DNA from: Numida meleagris
Taxonomy: Eukaryota; Chordata; Aves; Galliformes; Numididae
Reading direction: 5' to 3'
DNA: 64,000 nucleotides
Assembly (NCBI RefSeq): GCF_002078875.1
Contig: NC_034438.1
Span: 70,973,405 to 71,037,404, forward strand
Numbering within the stretch: the stretch's first letter is position 1; each line of letters opens with the position of its first letter. Position numbers and translations under genes: made by a program. A model generated the notes under the pieces. The model did not search any database and was not told the origin of the DNA. It saw only the letters and a program-made list of their open reading frames with translations. This document shows positions 24,863-37,214 of this stretch, piece after piece.

Positions 24863-27800
24863 GGAACTTCAAGGCTTTTCAAAAAAATGATGAATCTCCC
24901 TTATATTTTAAATTTGCAAAAAAATGCAAAATAAACAAAAACTCAAAACCAAATATGTGTGTATATATATATATATATACACTGAATATGGAGAATTAGA
25001 CAAGGAAGGATAATTCCATTTGTTTCGCAACAGAGATCTTAAATACATGTTGAGTATTTTGAGACTTAGTTTAAAAAACCTACTCAGCTCATCACAGAAA
25101 TGAATTTGTTACAGTCTCTGCCTTGGAATTCATTTCACTTTGTTACGATGGAACAGGACAATTATAATTTTTGTTTGAAAGGGGAAGAATAATTTCTTGC
25201 TGAGATTAGTATTGAAGTATGTTGTCGGAGCGATATGAAGTAGCTATTTTACATTAGCATCCTTTAGACTTTCCAGTTCCACAGAATAAGTAGAATGCGT
25301 AGAATTTCTGTGAATCAACTTGTCTGATTTAGGTTTTACAGTTATAATTTTAGTGGATTATGTATGCAAAGAGAATTTTAGTCATTCGTTTCTAGCTGAC
25401 TTTTTTTTTTTTTGCTGGAAATTGTTGACTAAAAGTAATGCTCTTCATGAGAATATGAAAATACAGACAAAGTAACAGTTCTGGCTGGTCTGAGATGGGC
25501 AAGAATTCATAAGATATGTTAGGGTATATAGCACACAGAAAACAGTTTTTATATTCAAAGTCAATGATCGTCAAGGTTTTTGGAGAGAGTAATTCCAATG
25601 GGAAACTTATGAAAGTTGATCAATACATGCTGAATTTCTCCTCCAAATAGAAAAATCTTTACCTACCTTTCCACATCTCAGAAAGTGATTTAACCAACAA
25701 TTAAATGTCAGTGATTTACACTGAGAAAAGATTTTGTTACTAGTTGACACAAATTGCTCCTCAGAAGAGATTTTTGAGCAAATGACTCCCAGATGTCAGT
25801 GCTCATTTTTGCTCTGAATTCAGTTAAATTCTCATATTAGGACAAAGGAAATGGGACTTGTCAAAGTATTTTTTTCTTGCCGTATCAATTATATGGAGCA
25901 ATACCATAATACAATAATAACAATAAAAATAACGAACTTACACGTATTTTGACCTTTTATTGAGGACATTTTTTCCTTAAAAGAAAAAATAAATAAAACT
26001 GCATAAAAATTGGAGGAAAAAGAGGTACATATACACACATTTGTCATTGCTATTTATACAGAATATTATTATCGTCTCATTAGTTAGAACTACTCATCAT
26101 ACCTGACTGTAATAACAATACTAAATAATTTTAAGGAAAATGTTTATTATGTGGTTGACTTTAAGAGCAAGTAAGTTTAATGGACAGCGATCCTGCAGAT
26201 CACCGTAATCTAATTTGGGTGAACATGTGTTTCTCTCTGTAAAATACAACTCCTTTGCTTTTCTGAGAATGCAAAAGAAACTTAGATACCACTCTGGCTG
26301 ACGAGATGTTAGCATCTCATCCAAGAGTCTTCAAAGTATGAAAATTAAGCCTGTGATGCTCCATGAGAAAAACAGATCCATTTGGTGGTATTGATAGACT
26401 TTGCCTTCCTTGTTAGACATTCTCAGGCTGGCACATGCTCCTCTATATAAAATGTCTCAATTAACTTCTAATTTCAAAGCTGTACCTGTGCAATCATCAG
26501 AAGCAGCTGGTAGAAAAAAGGGAGTTCAGTACGGTCTTGGGTAGGAAGACACTCTACAAAAAAGCCCTCACCCTTTATGTGTTTTTTGATTATTTCAGGC
26601 ATTAGTCTTCTTTCAGTCATTTCAAATAGGTTCTTGTTCTCTGACTTCTGGTTGTCTGCATGTGGAGGTTGTGTTAGATAAATACTGACTTATATAAATA
26701 CTCACTTAGCTAAAGCTGTCCATGCGTTGCCTGCTTGGGGCAGTTTCTATTTCAGTATTTTTTTTAGGTAATTTGTTACCACCTCTTTGCTGGAAACCAC
26801 GAAGAAATTAGTGCCATTCTCAATGACTTTTAATAAAAAATGAAGAATGATGTTTGTAGTATTTAAGTTCTTACACTGTTGTGTTCTACACAACGCTTAT
26901 GTAATTGCACTGTGTGTGTTTTGTTCACATTTTGATTAAGAGGTGATTTGGTAACACTCATATTGTTAAACCTAGAGCAATGCTTTGGACTGGTCTTGGA
27001 AAATGGCATCGGCTTTTATTTTACTGAGCATTGGCTGCATTTTCTGTTGCCATAATTATAAGGGTAGTCATACAAATTCTTAAATCATATAAACATTAAT
27101 AGCCCTATAGAGGGATGAACAACATTACCTATGAACTTACATGTAATCCTCCTGACACTGACTATTATTAATTTACAGTACAGGCTAAGAACCTTGTAAC
27201 CACGGTTTTTCTTCAGCCATATCTTCACTGCCTTCATCTGCAACCAGATTTTTTCCCATGTTGGCATATTTGAAAATAACAACGTAGCTTAAAGTACTTG
27301 TACATGTACTGTTTTTCAAGTTCTGTTTTTACTGAACAAAGAAACTTCAATAACAAATCTGAAAGAACTAAGTATGAAAGTGAGGGTAATAAGGGAAATA
27401 GTGGTGGAGGGAGGGAACAAATAGGCCAAAACAAGTACATGAAGGATATTTCTCTATGGTATTCAGATAATTTAGTGCATGACATCCTATTAAGAATGTA
27501 ACAAGTATCTGTTACTTAGCTATGATCATTAGCATCAGTTACCAAAGATGTGATTTTTATACATTTTGCACTGTTCTCATATTTTTATTTTGTGTCCATA
27601 AACTGATTTTTAGCTACAGTGGAATGCTATTATGTCATATTTCTCTTAAGGACTAGGGTTCTTATGTCTTTTTTCTTTTCTTTTTCTTCTCTTGTTTTTT
27701 TTCCTCCCCCTTTGCAAACAAACTGATGTATGAGAGTTCTGCTGCTTCTGTCTTTACCTACATCCTCACCTCTGATGGATAAGAATATCTGAATCTGTAG

Positions 27801-28748
27801 GTTTGAAGTTAATACTGTTCAGCAAATGAGATTTCTACTTAGTCATTTCACTGAATTAGTGAGGATAAGTAATTGATGAACCAATTTCTTTCCAACAAAG
27901 AATGGCTAAGCGTATACTTTAGGTACAATGGGAATCAGATATTAAGGCACAAATTTGCTATGAATATGCAGCACTTTGCGATATAGTGAATCCAGCACAG
28001 CCCTTGAGATTTAATTAGTATTGCAAATATCATGACAGCTAACATTACAATAAGATTGTGGAGATATTTTTGTACAATACAAACTTCATAGAATGAAACT
28101 TAAAAAGAAGGCAGTGCAATTTGTTCACTGTATTCATACTGAACTCTAATTCAAAATATGTTTCACGTTTTGATTTTATTTTGACAAAATGACTTTTCCT
28201 TCTGGTTTCCTCCAAAATTCTAGGAAATACTGAAAGATGAATATCACAGAGTATTGTGTCGAGGTCTGATAGACAATATGTCTACTAGAGATTGTATTTG
28301 TCTGTCTACTGTGGGCAATTTTTTGATTTTTAAAACCTTCTCCTTCTTTGTAGAGTCAGATAGTTTTCAGATTATGCCAAGAAGGTGTGCTTATTCTTTT
28401 ATTTTGTATTATGTTCTTTTTGTTTGAAATGAGTATTTTCTATTTCAGACTTGCATTGTACTGTCTGTTGTGCGGCTGGGTTGAGCAGATAATTAAAACA
28501 ACAAAACCACCTGGAACATGCCATTCATCTTGTCTCAGTTTCCAGTTTCATGTGAATCTGAGTTTGTATGCATCTTTTTGTTTCTACCTCTCCCAGATAA
28601 TAGCACTGTGGTAGTGATGCATACATACCAGATACCTGCAGGTATGCAAGGTCTGTTATTTTGAGAAGGATGTCATGAGCAGGACTTCCCTTCAAGGCAA
28701 AGATTCACAGCAAATGAAGGTGATATTTTAATTTCAGATGCTCCATTC
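24863..28748. other. Unique AT-rich stretch up to assembly gap
   Basis: Contains the TG/TA microsatellite at 24955 and a pyrimidine-rich run at 27666-27713. No gene or repeat family was recognised. Confidence 0.5.
24955..24980. repeat. (TG)(TA)n microsatellite
   Basis: Compound run of TG then TA dinucleotides, 26 bases, about 90 bases beyond the CR1 fragment. Confidence 0.9.
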
Positions 28749-28922
28749 NNNNNNNNNNNNNNNNNNNNNNNNNNNNNNNNNNNNNNNNNNNNNNNNNNNN
28801 NNNNNNNNNNNNNNNNNNNNNNNNNNNNNNNNNNNNNNNNNNNNNNNNNNNNNNNNNNNNNNNNNNNNNNNNNNNNNNNNNNNNNNNNNNNNNNNNNNNN
28901 NNNNNNNNNNNNNNNNNNNNNN
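28749..28922. other. Assembly gap, 174 N
   Basis: Unresolved bases. The right edge runs directly into a polypyrimidine tract, so the gap probably lies within or beside a longer low-complexity repeat. The 174 N may not reflect true length. Confidence 0.99.
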
Positions 28923-29023
28923 CTCTTTCTCTTTCTCTTTTTTCTCTTTCTCCCTTTCTCCTTCTCTTTCTTTTTCATTTTTTTCTTTTTTTTTTTCTTT
29001 TTCCTTTTCCTTTTTCATTTCCT
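28923..29023. repeat. Polypyrimidine (CTTT-rich) tract at gap edge
   Basis: About 100 bases almost entirely C and T on the plus strand, in irregular CTTT and CCTTTT units. It is the strand-complement type of the tract at 20.2 kb. Frames through it give spurious low-complexity peptides and should not be taken as genes. Confidence 0.92.
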
Positions 29024-30510
29024 GAGGGGCAGCAAATTCAAATTATCTAGTTTTGTCTGAGTTCTTTCATCTCTGAGCACTGGAAGTGTGGGCAGAGCTG
29101 ATGATACAATGTGTTTCCTATACCACCTCCCTGCAGTCTGGCAGGCTGAATTCCAGTTACTTGATACTGCAATGAATCATCCTGAGCTAGATTTACTCCT
29201 TAGGGAGATTTACCCCTTAGAGAGTTTTTATCAAAGAGCCCAGTCACACAAAATTATTAATAAACTGTATTTCAGTGACTAGGAAACAGGGCTGCAATCT
29301 GACAACCCTGATCACCATGCCGAATTAGGACCTAAATATATGTACTTGGTTTGAGGGTGTTTTTAGTATCTTACTTCACTTTACCTTTGAACTAAATACA
29401 GAAGTTAAATAAATATCATTGCTGATTGCTTACAACTTTCCTCCCAGATGGCTTTAAGCATTTATTATTCTGACCCTTTTAAAATACGTTGGCAGCTTTT
29501 TATGACTGTATTAAGGAAACCTTGGGGGCAGTAGACAAGACAGGATATTATTCAGAGATTAAGAAAGGAAAATGAGAAAAAAGGATGTGAACAAAAGGCA
29601 GACTAGAAAGGAAGAGGATCACACTCACTTTCCACAACTGGAAGAAACTGCAGCCCTTATTGTATGCACTCTGAAAGTGATTATCTCCAGTCACTGGTTC
29701 TCTCGGAGTCTAATCTGCTGATTCACTGTCATTTTCTCATCAGAATAAGAAAGGAGACATCTAAAAATATTAATAGCTATTATTCCAGAGATTCATGCCA
29801 AAGGGACTATTAGCTAATTAATGTTAAAATATTTGTTGGATAAATTGTGTTCCCCAAACACATTTTGAGGTGATTATTAACCCATTTATAATACTTCCAC
29901 GTTTTAAAGGGGCTTCACAACTATTGTGGGAATGAAATGTAGCTGGCACTGCAGCTTTTGCATGCTATAACTTAGATTCCATACTTCCAAGGATTATGAT
30001 TTTGAAGCCACAGATGTCTGGATCTTGGCTAATAACAGACAGGATTGTCAGCTGCCTTGTGTCAAGGATAACAGCCTCTCTCTGGGAAGCAGAGGCTGAA
30101 GTGCCAAAGTTACATCCTCATGCTGAGAGATCTGTAATTAACTGCAGAGCCCAAAGTGGGCTAGCCAGAAATCAATATGCGAAGCCCTTATCAATGGAAA
30201 AAACTCTCAGACCCACTTCTAATTTAAAACAGGAAAAATGAACATGTATTAGAAAACAATATTTTATCTTACAGAGATTTCTCAATACTTTTCTAAGATT
30301 TTGATAGGAGTAAAGGTTTTTCTGTATGGTTTCATAGAACTCAGCTACCATACCTCTCAATTTATCATGCTATTATTAAATTGAATTGCTTTTTGGGGCA
30401 CTTGGTCTGTGTAATATGCAGCAGCACCTGATGTGCTGAACATTGAGAAGTGCGTAGAAAGCAATAAGATATTACAGCACAATGTTAGATTTTAGTTTTT
30501 TATAAGAGTT
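29024..30510. other. Unique stretch, nothing recognised
   Basis: No repeat family or RNA gene. The block at about 29990-30240 is less AT-rich and open for 81 codons on the plus strand, but lacks recognisable homology. Confidence 0.5.
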
Positions 30511-31092
30511 CATAGAATCATAGAATGGCTGGGGTTGGAAGGGACCTTAGCGTACATACAGGTTCAACCCTTCCAGCCTGGCCTTGGACCCTTTTAGAGA
30601 GGGAGCTTCTCTGGGAAGCCTGTTCCAGAGCCTCATCACCATCTGAATAAAACAACTTCTTCTTAGCATCTAATCTAAATCTCCTCTTTTAGTTTGAAAC
30701 CATTCCCCCTTGTCCTATCACAATCAGATCGTGTATGAAGTTTGTCTCCTTCCTGCTTTTAAGCTGCCTTCAAGTACTGGAAGGCTGCGATGAGGTCTCC
30801 CCTGATCCTTCTGAGATGAACAAGCCCATCTCCCTTTTCTTCCCAGGAGAGTTGCTCTAGCCCTCAGACCATCTTCATGGCCCACCTCTAGACCCACTCC
30901 AACAGCACCATGTCTTGCCTCAGGCCTGAATGCAGTATTCCAGATGAGGCCTCACAAAGGCAGAACAGAGGAGGAAAACCACCTCCCTCTCCCTGCTGGT
31001 CACCCTCTATTGATGCAGTCCAGGTTGGCCCCCTGGGCTGCAAGTGCACACTGGTGGCTCAAGTCCAGCTTTTCATCCTCCATTACCCTCAT
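30511..31092 (-). mobile_element. CR1 LINE 3' fragment
   Basis: Starts with CATAGAATCATAGAATGG and 'ggttggaagggacctta'. It continues through 'cccccttgtcctatcacaat', 'ggaaggctgcgatgaggtct' and 'attccagatgaggcctcaca', covering the 3' UTR and the C-terminal third of ORF2. It ends in the 'agcttttcatcc' region. The reading frame is broken throughout. Confidence 0.95.
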
Positions 31093-32404
31093 TATTAGAT
31101 TAAGTGACAGATTATATAATTAGAAGTTAACATGACTTTTTGTGCTTAAACCAAATGTATAATACTGAGATTCTCTAGTTCATGGGGCTAATTACACACA
31201 TAAAAATCTGAAAATATGCAAAATTTTATATGAAGTATTAGGTGATATTTTATTGTGAATGTCATGTAGGTTATTATGGAAGTCCATTTCTAAAGAAACT
31301 ATTTCTTACTAATAAGGTACCTGAAACTCGTAGGACACAGCTCTGATTGCTCTTTTGTCAGTAAAAAAAAAAAATTAGGTCAGAGGAAAAAACCAAAAAT
31401 TTCAATTACATTTACAGCAGCAGCTGAAGGGGAGCAAAATCAATGAAAGGAGCATACTTATTACAGACCTGCAGTTGCCATAAAACTGAAACTAAATCAC
31501 ACTGACAGTGTCTGAACTTCAGATAAATTACTTTGAATTCAGAATGGGAACCAGGAGAAATAATGGAAATGATATTGCAGTTGTTGAAGAAAGGGATAGA
31601 ACTTTTTATATCTGCTGCCTCTCTAGATCTTGTTGGTATTTCAGGGATCAAACACTGATTTGTTACCTGTTTTATTACTTCTTCTATGGGGACTCTACTG
31701 TTTCTCTAGCAGATGGAACTGTTGTCAATTGCACTGGCACTAACTGGTTAGAGAAATATGTGGTTTTTAGGGATGAGACATTTTTTCTTGGTAGCCATCC
31801 AAGGTGATCCACAGCTAAGCCCCTGTTCTTGTTTAATAAACTAACTAACTAACAAACAAAAACAAAACACCAGAGGGGGCAACAGATGACCAGTGCAAAC
31901 TCTCTTTCAGTAACACATCTATAAATACAGTTCCTTTTCTGTGACATTGACATTGAATTAGCTACTACTGTTTCTGGAGAGGGTTTTTTTTTTTTTTTTA
32001 ACAAGAGACAGCTTCTCTTTCTAAATTCTCTGTAATTTTCTGATGATTTGATTCAGAAAGGCTAAAATTTTAGATGTCATGAATTTCTTTATCTCAATAA
32101 TTTGGTTTTTGGAACACCTTTGAAGAAAGCTGCTGTAGACTAGATTTTTGTATTAGTACCCTTCTGAATGGAAGCTTCTTGCATTAGTTATACTAGTTTG
32201 GCATAATATATTAGAAATATATTATAATATATTAGAAATTAGTTATAAGACCTTCCTCAAGGAGCACTTGTAATAATGCAACCAACATTCTCAAGACACT
32301 TACATGCGAGGTAAGAGAAGGTGAGAAATGTCCACGCTTCATTGGGAGAGAAAGTATACCATGGCCACATTAGACTTGTTTTTCTTGTCCCTGTAACAGT
32401 ACGT
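31093..32404. other. Unique stretch between two CR1 copies
   Basis: No gene recognised. A poly-T run lies at 31986-31999 and a short AT-rich direct repeat ('aatatattagaaat' twice) at about 32206-32238. Confidence 0.55.
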
Positions 32405-33815
32405 AACAGAATTACAGAATCACAGAATTGCAGGCGTTGGAAGGAGCCTCAAGTGATCATTGAGTCCACCACCCCTGCTAAAGCAGTTTCCCTACAACAG
32501 GTTGCACAGGTAGGTGTCCAGACGGGTCTTGAATATCTCTGTAAAAAGAGGCTCCACAACCACTCAGGGCAACCTGTTCCAGTGCTCCATCACTCTTACC
32601 ATAAAGTTCTTCTGCGTGTTCATATGAAACTTCCTTTGTTCAAGTTCTAGGCCATTGCTCCTTGTCCTATTGCTACACACCACTGAGAAGAGCCTGGCCT
32701 TAACCATTTGCTTCCCACCTCCCTTTAGATATGTACAAACATTAATCAGATCCCCTCTCAGTCTTCTTTTACCCAGGCTGAACAGACCAAGGTCACTTCC
32801 CCATGGCCATTTCCCCATATGGGAGATGCTCCAGGCCCTTCATAATCTTTGTGGCCCTCTGCCAGACTCCTTCTAGGAGATCCCTGTCTTTTCTGAACTG
32901 GGGAGCCTAGAACTGGACACAGTATTCTAAACGTGGACTCACCAGGGCAGAGTAGAGGGGAAGGATCACCTCCCTCGCCCTGCTGGCCACGTTCCTTTTA
33001 ATGCACCCCAGGATACCATTGGCCTTCTTGGCCACAAGGGCACACTGCTGGCTCATGACCAACCCGTTGTCCACCAGGATCGCTAGGTCCTTCTCCACAG
33101 AGCTCCTCTCCATCTGGTCATCCCCTAACCTGTGCTGATGCATGCAGTTATTCCTCCCCAGGTGCAAGATTCAATACTTGCTCTTGTTGAACCTCCTAAA
33201 ATTCCTCCCTGCTCAACTCTCCAGTCTGTCCAGGTCTTGTTGAATGGTAGCACAGCCTCCTGGTGTGTCAGCCACTCCTCCCAGCTTTGTATCATCAGCA
33301 AACTTGCTGAGGGTGGACTATATCCCTTTTTCCAGGTTGCTGATGAAGATGCTGAACAAGACCAGCCCCAGAATCAACCCTCGGGGAACTCTGCTAATTA
33401 CAGGCCTCCAACCAGACTCTGCACCACTGATGACAACTGTCTGAGCTCTGCCAGTCAGCCAGTTCTCAATCCACCTCACCGTCCACTCATCTATCCCACG
33501 TTTTCTGAGTTTCATAACAAGGATGTGGGAGATGGTGTCAAATGCCTTGCTGAAGTCAAGGTACACGACATCCACTGCTCTCTCCTCATCCATCCACCCA
33601 GTGATGACATAGTAGAAGGCTATCAGTTTGGTCAAGCATGATTTCCCCCTCGGGAATCCATGCTGACTACTCCTGATAACCTTCTTCTCTTCCAATTGCC
33701 TGGAGATGACATCCAGAACAAGTTGTTCCATCACCTTTCCATTGACGGAGGTGAGGATGACTGGCTGGTGGTTTCCTGGATTCTCCTTCTTGCCCTTTCC
33801 AAAGTCTTTTTTTTG
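32405..33815 (-). mobile_element. CR1 LINE, 1.4 kb 5'-truncated copy
   Basis: Reverse-complement CR1 from the tail (ACAGAATCACAGAATTGC) through the 3' UTR and ORF2 C-terminus into the RT palm. A C-terminal frame at 32907-33167 reads '...[19 protein letters not shown]', and a continuous RT frame lies at 33318-33734. Similarity ends at about 33812 near 'ccctttccaaagtc'. It is one of the best preserved CR1 coding remnants in the window. Confidence 0.95.
33285..33734 (-). pseudogene. CR1 reverse transcriptase core, one stop
   Basis: On the minus strand the frame from 33734 to 33321 gives 138 residues: '...VIRSSQHGFPRGKSC', motif A 'VVYLDFSKAFDT' with the catalytic Asp present, and the motif B region 'SRVPRGLILGLVLFSIFI'. 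A single in-frame TAG at 33318-33320 stops it. The same frame then continues '[14 protein letters not shown]', so the FADD catalytic box (33291-33302) is still intact beyond one stop codon. In a full CR1 this domain performs target-primed reverse transcription. Here it lacks its N-terminus, endonuclease and ORF1 and cannot be functional. Confidence 0.88.
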
Positions 33816-36226
33816 GAACAGTTTAAATGCAACATGCAGTATGAATTCAATGGACTAAGTACTACTTTTATAAATTAGATGACTACTGTACACCTTCTTA
33901 TTAAACAAGTTATATTGGAAAAAAAAAGCAAAACAAAAGGAGCTTAGATATTCCAGCATCCTTGCTATATTCTGAATTGACTCGGTGAGTGTCTGTGTGT
34001 GTGTGCACATGGACAGGAGAAAGGTGGAAAATAAGTTTGTCCTTTCATTCAATTTCCTTCATGTGTACAGGAAAATCTGAGTTCAGAATAACATTCTTCA
34101 TCCGTTCCTTCAAGGAAAAGAATTTTAAAATTGTCTCTGTCTTTATTTAATACTGAAACTCAGTACAACAGGCCATGTACTATAATTTAATCTTTACTTC
34201 TATTTTTATTCTCTTTCAGTTCCATAGTTTAAAAGCCTTCCAAAGTAAAAGGCCTCTTCTGGTATTAATAATTCTCTGGTTGAAATGAAGGAGAGTGTAC
34301 TAGTCTGCTGAATTTTTGAATTTTCACACATTTAACAATTTCTAGAGTGAAAATATAATGGTAACTTTAATAGTACATGTGGAATTTTTAATCATTTACT
34401 TCTAGTAAAATTAATAGTTCATATTTGTTAAAATGTTAACATAGAAAAGTGAAAACGGATATATTACTGAAACTGAACTGATTCACAGGATTAATTTCTG
34501 AGTCTTCATTGTGGGTTATATCCATTAATTTTTCTTATTGTTGATTCTGTATCTTCAACATACATTACACTATTCGTGTCAATTACATTATAGTTAATGC
34601 AACTAGATTGCAATACATTTTAGTTAAGGTATTTGTAAGTAATTAGAAAGGATTCTTTAGAAGAACTGTTCAAATTCATGGTCAGTTTGAAAGGGTGTGT
34701 TAACTCTGTGTGAAGGATTGGGTGCAAATTCGTAAGTGTGGGCATTTTGGTGCCCGTATTCTGAAAATTTTTATGTGTTCACATACAGTAATTATCAATT
34801 AACTGGAAGAAATACGCAGTTTTGTTACTCTGACAAATGTGCGACTCTTTTCATTTGAAGGAAAACAATGTACAGACAGTGAAGACTCTTTCATTTGGCA
34901 TTAAATTCAAAACTCTCTTTGTATTGCGTCACTTTGATTCTTTGAGTTGTGCCAGATCATGATCCATGTTTTGATGTATTATTCAAATTCTTAATGTTCC
35001 AAATGAGTTCACTATAAATTCTAGAATTAAACCTCACTAATATTTTTTTTAATTATGATTTACCATGTTTATACTTATAAATGCATTTTAATGGTAACAT
35101 ATTTCATCAACAGTCTTTCAGGATTTGTTTTATGCCCTTTCAAGGCAGATTGTTGAGATCTTTAAAGGGATCATTTTAAGATCTTCATTCCAAGTGCAGT
35201 TAAAACATGGCTTGAACGTAGAAACTTTTACAATAAGAAGATGTTTATTTGCTTGAAAGTGTTTGGTTCTATTTTCATTCATCATACCCATCAGAACCAA
35301 ATGACACTCTTCTACCCTTTTTATTTTTTTCATCTTGTGTTCTTCTCCCAGTATCAGTTCTTTTCTTCATCTGGAAGTAGTGACACATAATAATAAACTG
35401 TTGGCATTCACAGTTATGCACTGGAGAACACAATCATAAGGATTTTTCAGAATAGATTTTACTAGGGTGAGTGAGTCAGAAAGCTAGTCTTTCTTATTAA
35501 CATTCTATAGCCTGGAGTAAATACTCATGTTCTTTCTCCATGTGGAAGACCTATCTGAAGTGCTGCTGCGAGTAAGTAGTTCTAAACATACATATACAGA
35601 AGAACTCATTTTAAAATAAATAATAAATGAATGTATGTAAAGATGAAGAAGATTGAGATCTCTATCCATATGAAAAATACATGGTATTCTAGGACATGCA
35701 GCTGGAATGTGTCATGGTTTTATTTTCCATTATTGTGCTCAAAGATCAGATTGAATAACACAGAAATGAATAAATGATTTTTTGATTCCACTACTAGACG
35801 AGAAACTGATATACAGTGGCACATCAAGACTAACACTGACAATCAGAAATGGAATGTGTAAAGATTTTGTATGAAGATCAACCCCATGACTCCAATATAA
35901 CATATAATGAGACTAGTGAAACCTCTCTAGATCACCATTAGTGGAAGGAATTTGAGGTTGTAATGAACATTGAAACATTTGTTGACTTGCCATATTAAAT
36001 GATATGGGGTACTTAAAAAAAAATCTAGGTATTCACAATGCTTCAGAGACTGGAAGATTCTTCAGTCCATTCTTCTTCAGTCATTTTTTCTGTACGTACC
36101 TTGTTCATCACATTGTACGGTTTAATGTTAAATAATGTATCCACAGTAATAGTCATGAGAAATACTGCAACATATAATCTTCTCTCAGGGACAGTCCAAA
36201 TGCCAAACAGTCTTAAGAAACACAAC
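33816..36226. other. Unique AT-rich stretch, nothing recognised
   Basis: Short TG run at about 33995-34005. No gene, RNA or repeat family recognised between the CR1 copy and the LTR. Confidence 0.55.
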
Positions 36227-37214
36227 CGTTCTGGTTTCAGCTGAGACAGAGTTCATTTTCTTCATAGCATCTGGTATGGTGCTATTATTTGGTCTTAGGA
36301 GAAAAAGAACGTTGATAACACACTGATGTTTCAGCTGTTGCTGAGCGATGCTGCCCAGAGCCAAGGATGTTTCAGTTTTTATATTATATTATTATATTAA
36401 CATATCATATAATAAGAATGTAATACTTGGGTCACTCTGAAAATAATGCCTGCTATTTATTTCCATGGAAACAACAGATACAAAGAGCACCACGACACAG
36501 TTTCACAGAGCAAATTCTCATCTACAAGACATTAGTTTTCAGCATAGTCACCACCATTAGTTATGTACTTTTGCCAATGATAAATAAGGCTGTGCGTGCC
36601 GTGCTTGCAATAATATGCAGCCATGGAGGTAAAACACTTTTCACAGTGATACGACAGTGGCGTTGCTAGCACAATATTACCCATGCAGACCATCTTTAAT
36701 TGGCCCAAACAGATGGAAGTCAGAAGGCTTCAAATCCGTACACAGTTCCATGGCCATAATTGGTTGATTTGTGCATATGAGCTGATTGAAATGCTCTTCA
36801 TTTCATGGTGTGACAGCTGTGCATGGCCATCCTGAATATGGCTTGTCCTCCACATCACTGTGAAATGCACTGTGAAATGCATCACCCGTCGCATCACTAC
36901 GCTAACATCCACTGTTTGTTCTCAATAAACATTCTGCAAGCCTCAGTGAATGTCAATGTGTTGCTAGCAGGGCATCAGTCAGCAGGCAGTTGCGTTGTTA
37001 GCTGGCCACTGGTGGGTGGGTGGTGAATAATTGTCTTCTGGATATATATATATTTACAATCACATTTTTATTTCCCTTTTCTGTCTTAGTAAATAGCTTT
37101 TATCTCAACCCATGAGCTTTATTTCTTTTCCAATTCTGTCCTGCATCCTACTTGGAGAGAGGAGTGAGTGAACAGCTGTGTGGTGCTGAGCTGCTTACCA
37201 GGTTAAATCACAGC
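36227..37214 (+). mobile_element. ERVL-like solo LTR, interrupted by mariner
   Basis: The left part (36227 to about 36370) starts with 'ggtttcagctgagacagag' and includes 'ttgataacacactgatgttt'. The right part (about 36965-37214) includes 'gggtggtgaataattgt', 'tttatctcaacccatgag' and 'ggagtgagtgaacagctgtg', and ends near 'aggttaaatcaca'. The same order is seen in reverse in the complete LTR at 59.4 kb. The middle of the LTR is missing and replaced by AT-rich sequence and a mariner. No gag/pol-like sequence adjoins it, so it is a solo LTR. No target-site duplication was evident. Confidence 0.8.
36426..36962 (-). mobile_element. Mariner (Galluhop type), internally deleted
   Basis: Begins just after a TA (36424-36425) with the terminal sequence 'gtcactctgaaaataatgcc' and 'ttatttccatggaaac', as in the 12.4 kb copy. 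It shares 'ttaattggcccaaacagatg' with that copy's transposase C-terminus and then jumps to the equivalent of about 13280 ('cacagttcc...ggttgatttgtgcatatgag'). Most of the transposase has therefore been deleted. Its last part (CATCCACTGTTTGTTCTCAA) matches the non-autonomous type at 39.4 kb. A 12-base unit 'actgtgaaatgc' is tandemly duplicated at about 36857-36880. The right terminal repeat was not found, and the right limit is approximate. Confidence 0.75.

Noticed and set aside
28673..29025. Frames of about 95-100 codons spanning the N gap
   Set aside because: Mostly unknown residues plus repeated Lys/Glu or Phe/Ser from the pyrimidine tract; an artefact of the gap and repeat.
33132..33641. 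169-codon plus-strand open frame
   Set aside because: Antisense to the CR1 reverse transcriptase frame on the minus strand; the peptide is a shadow.
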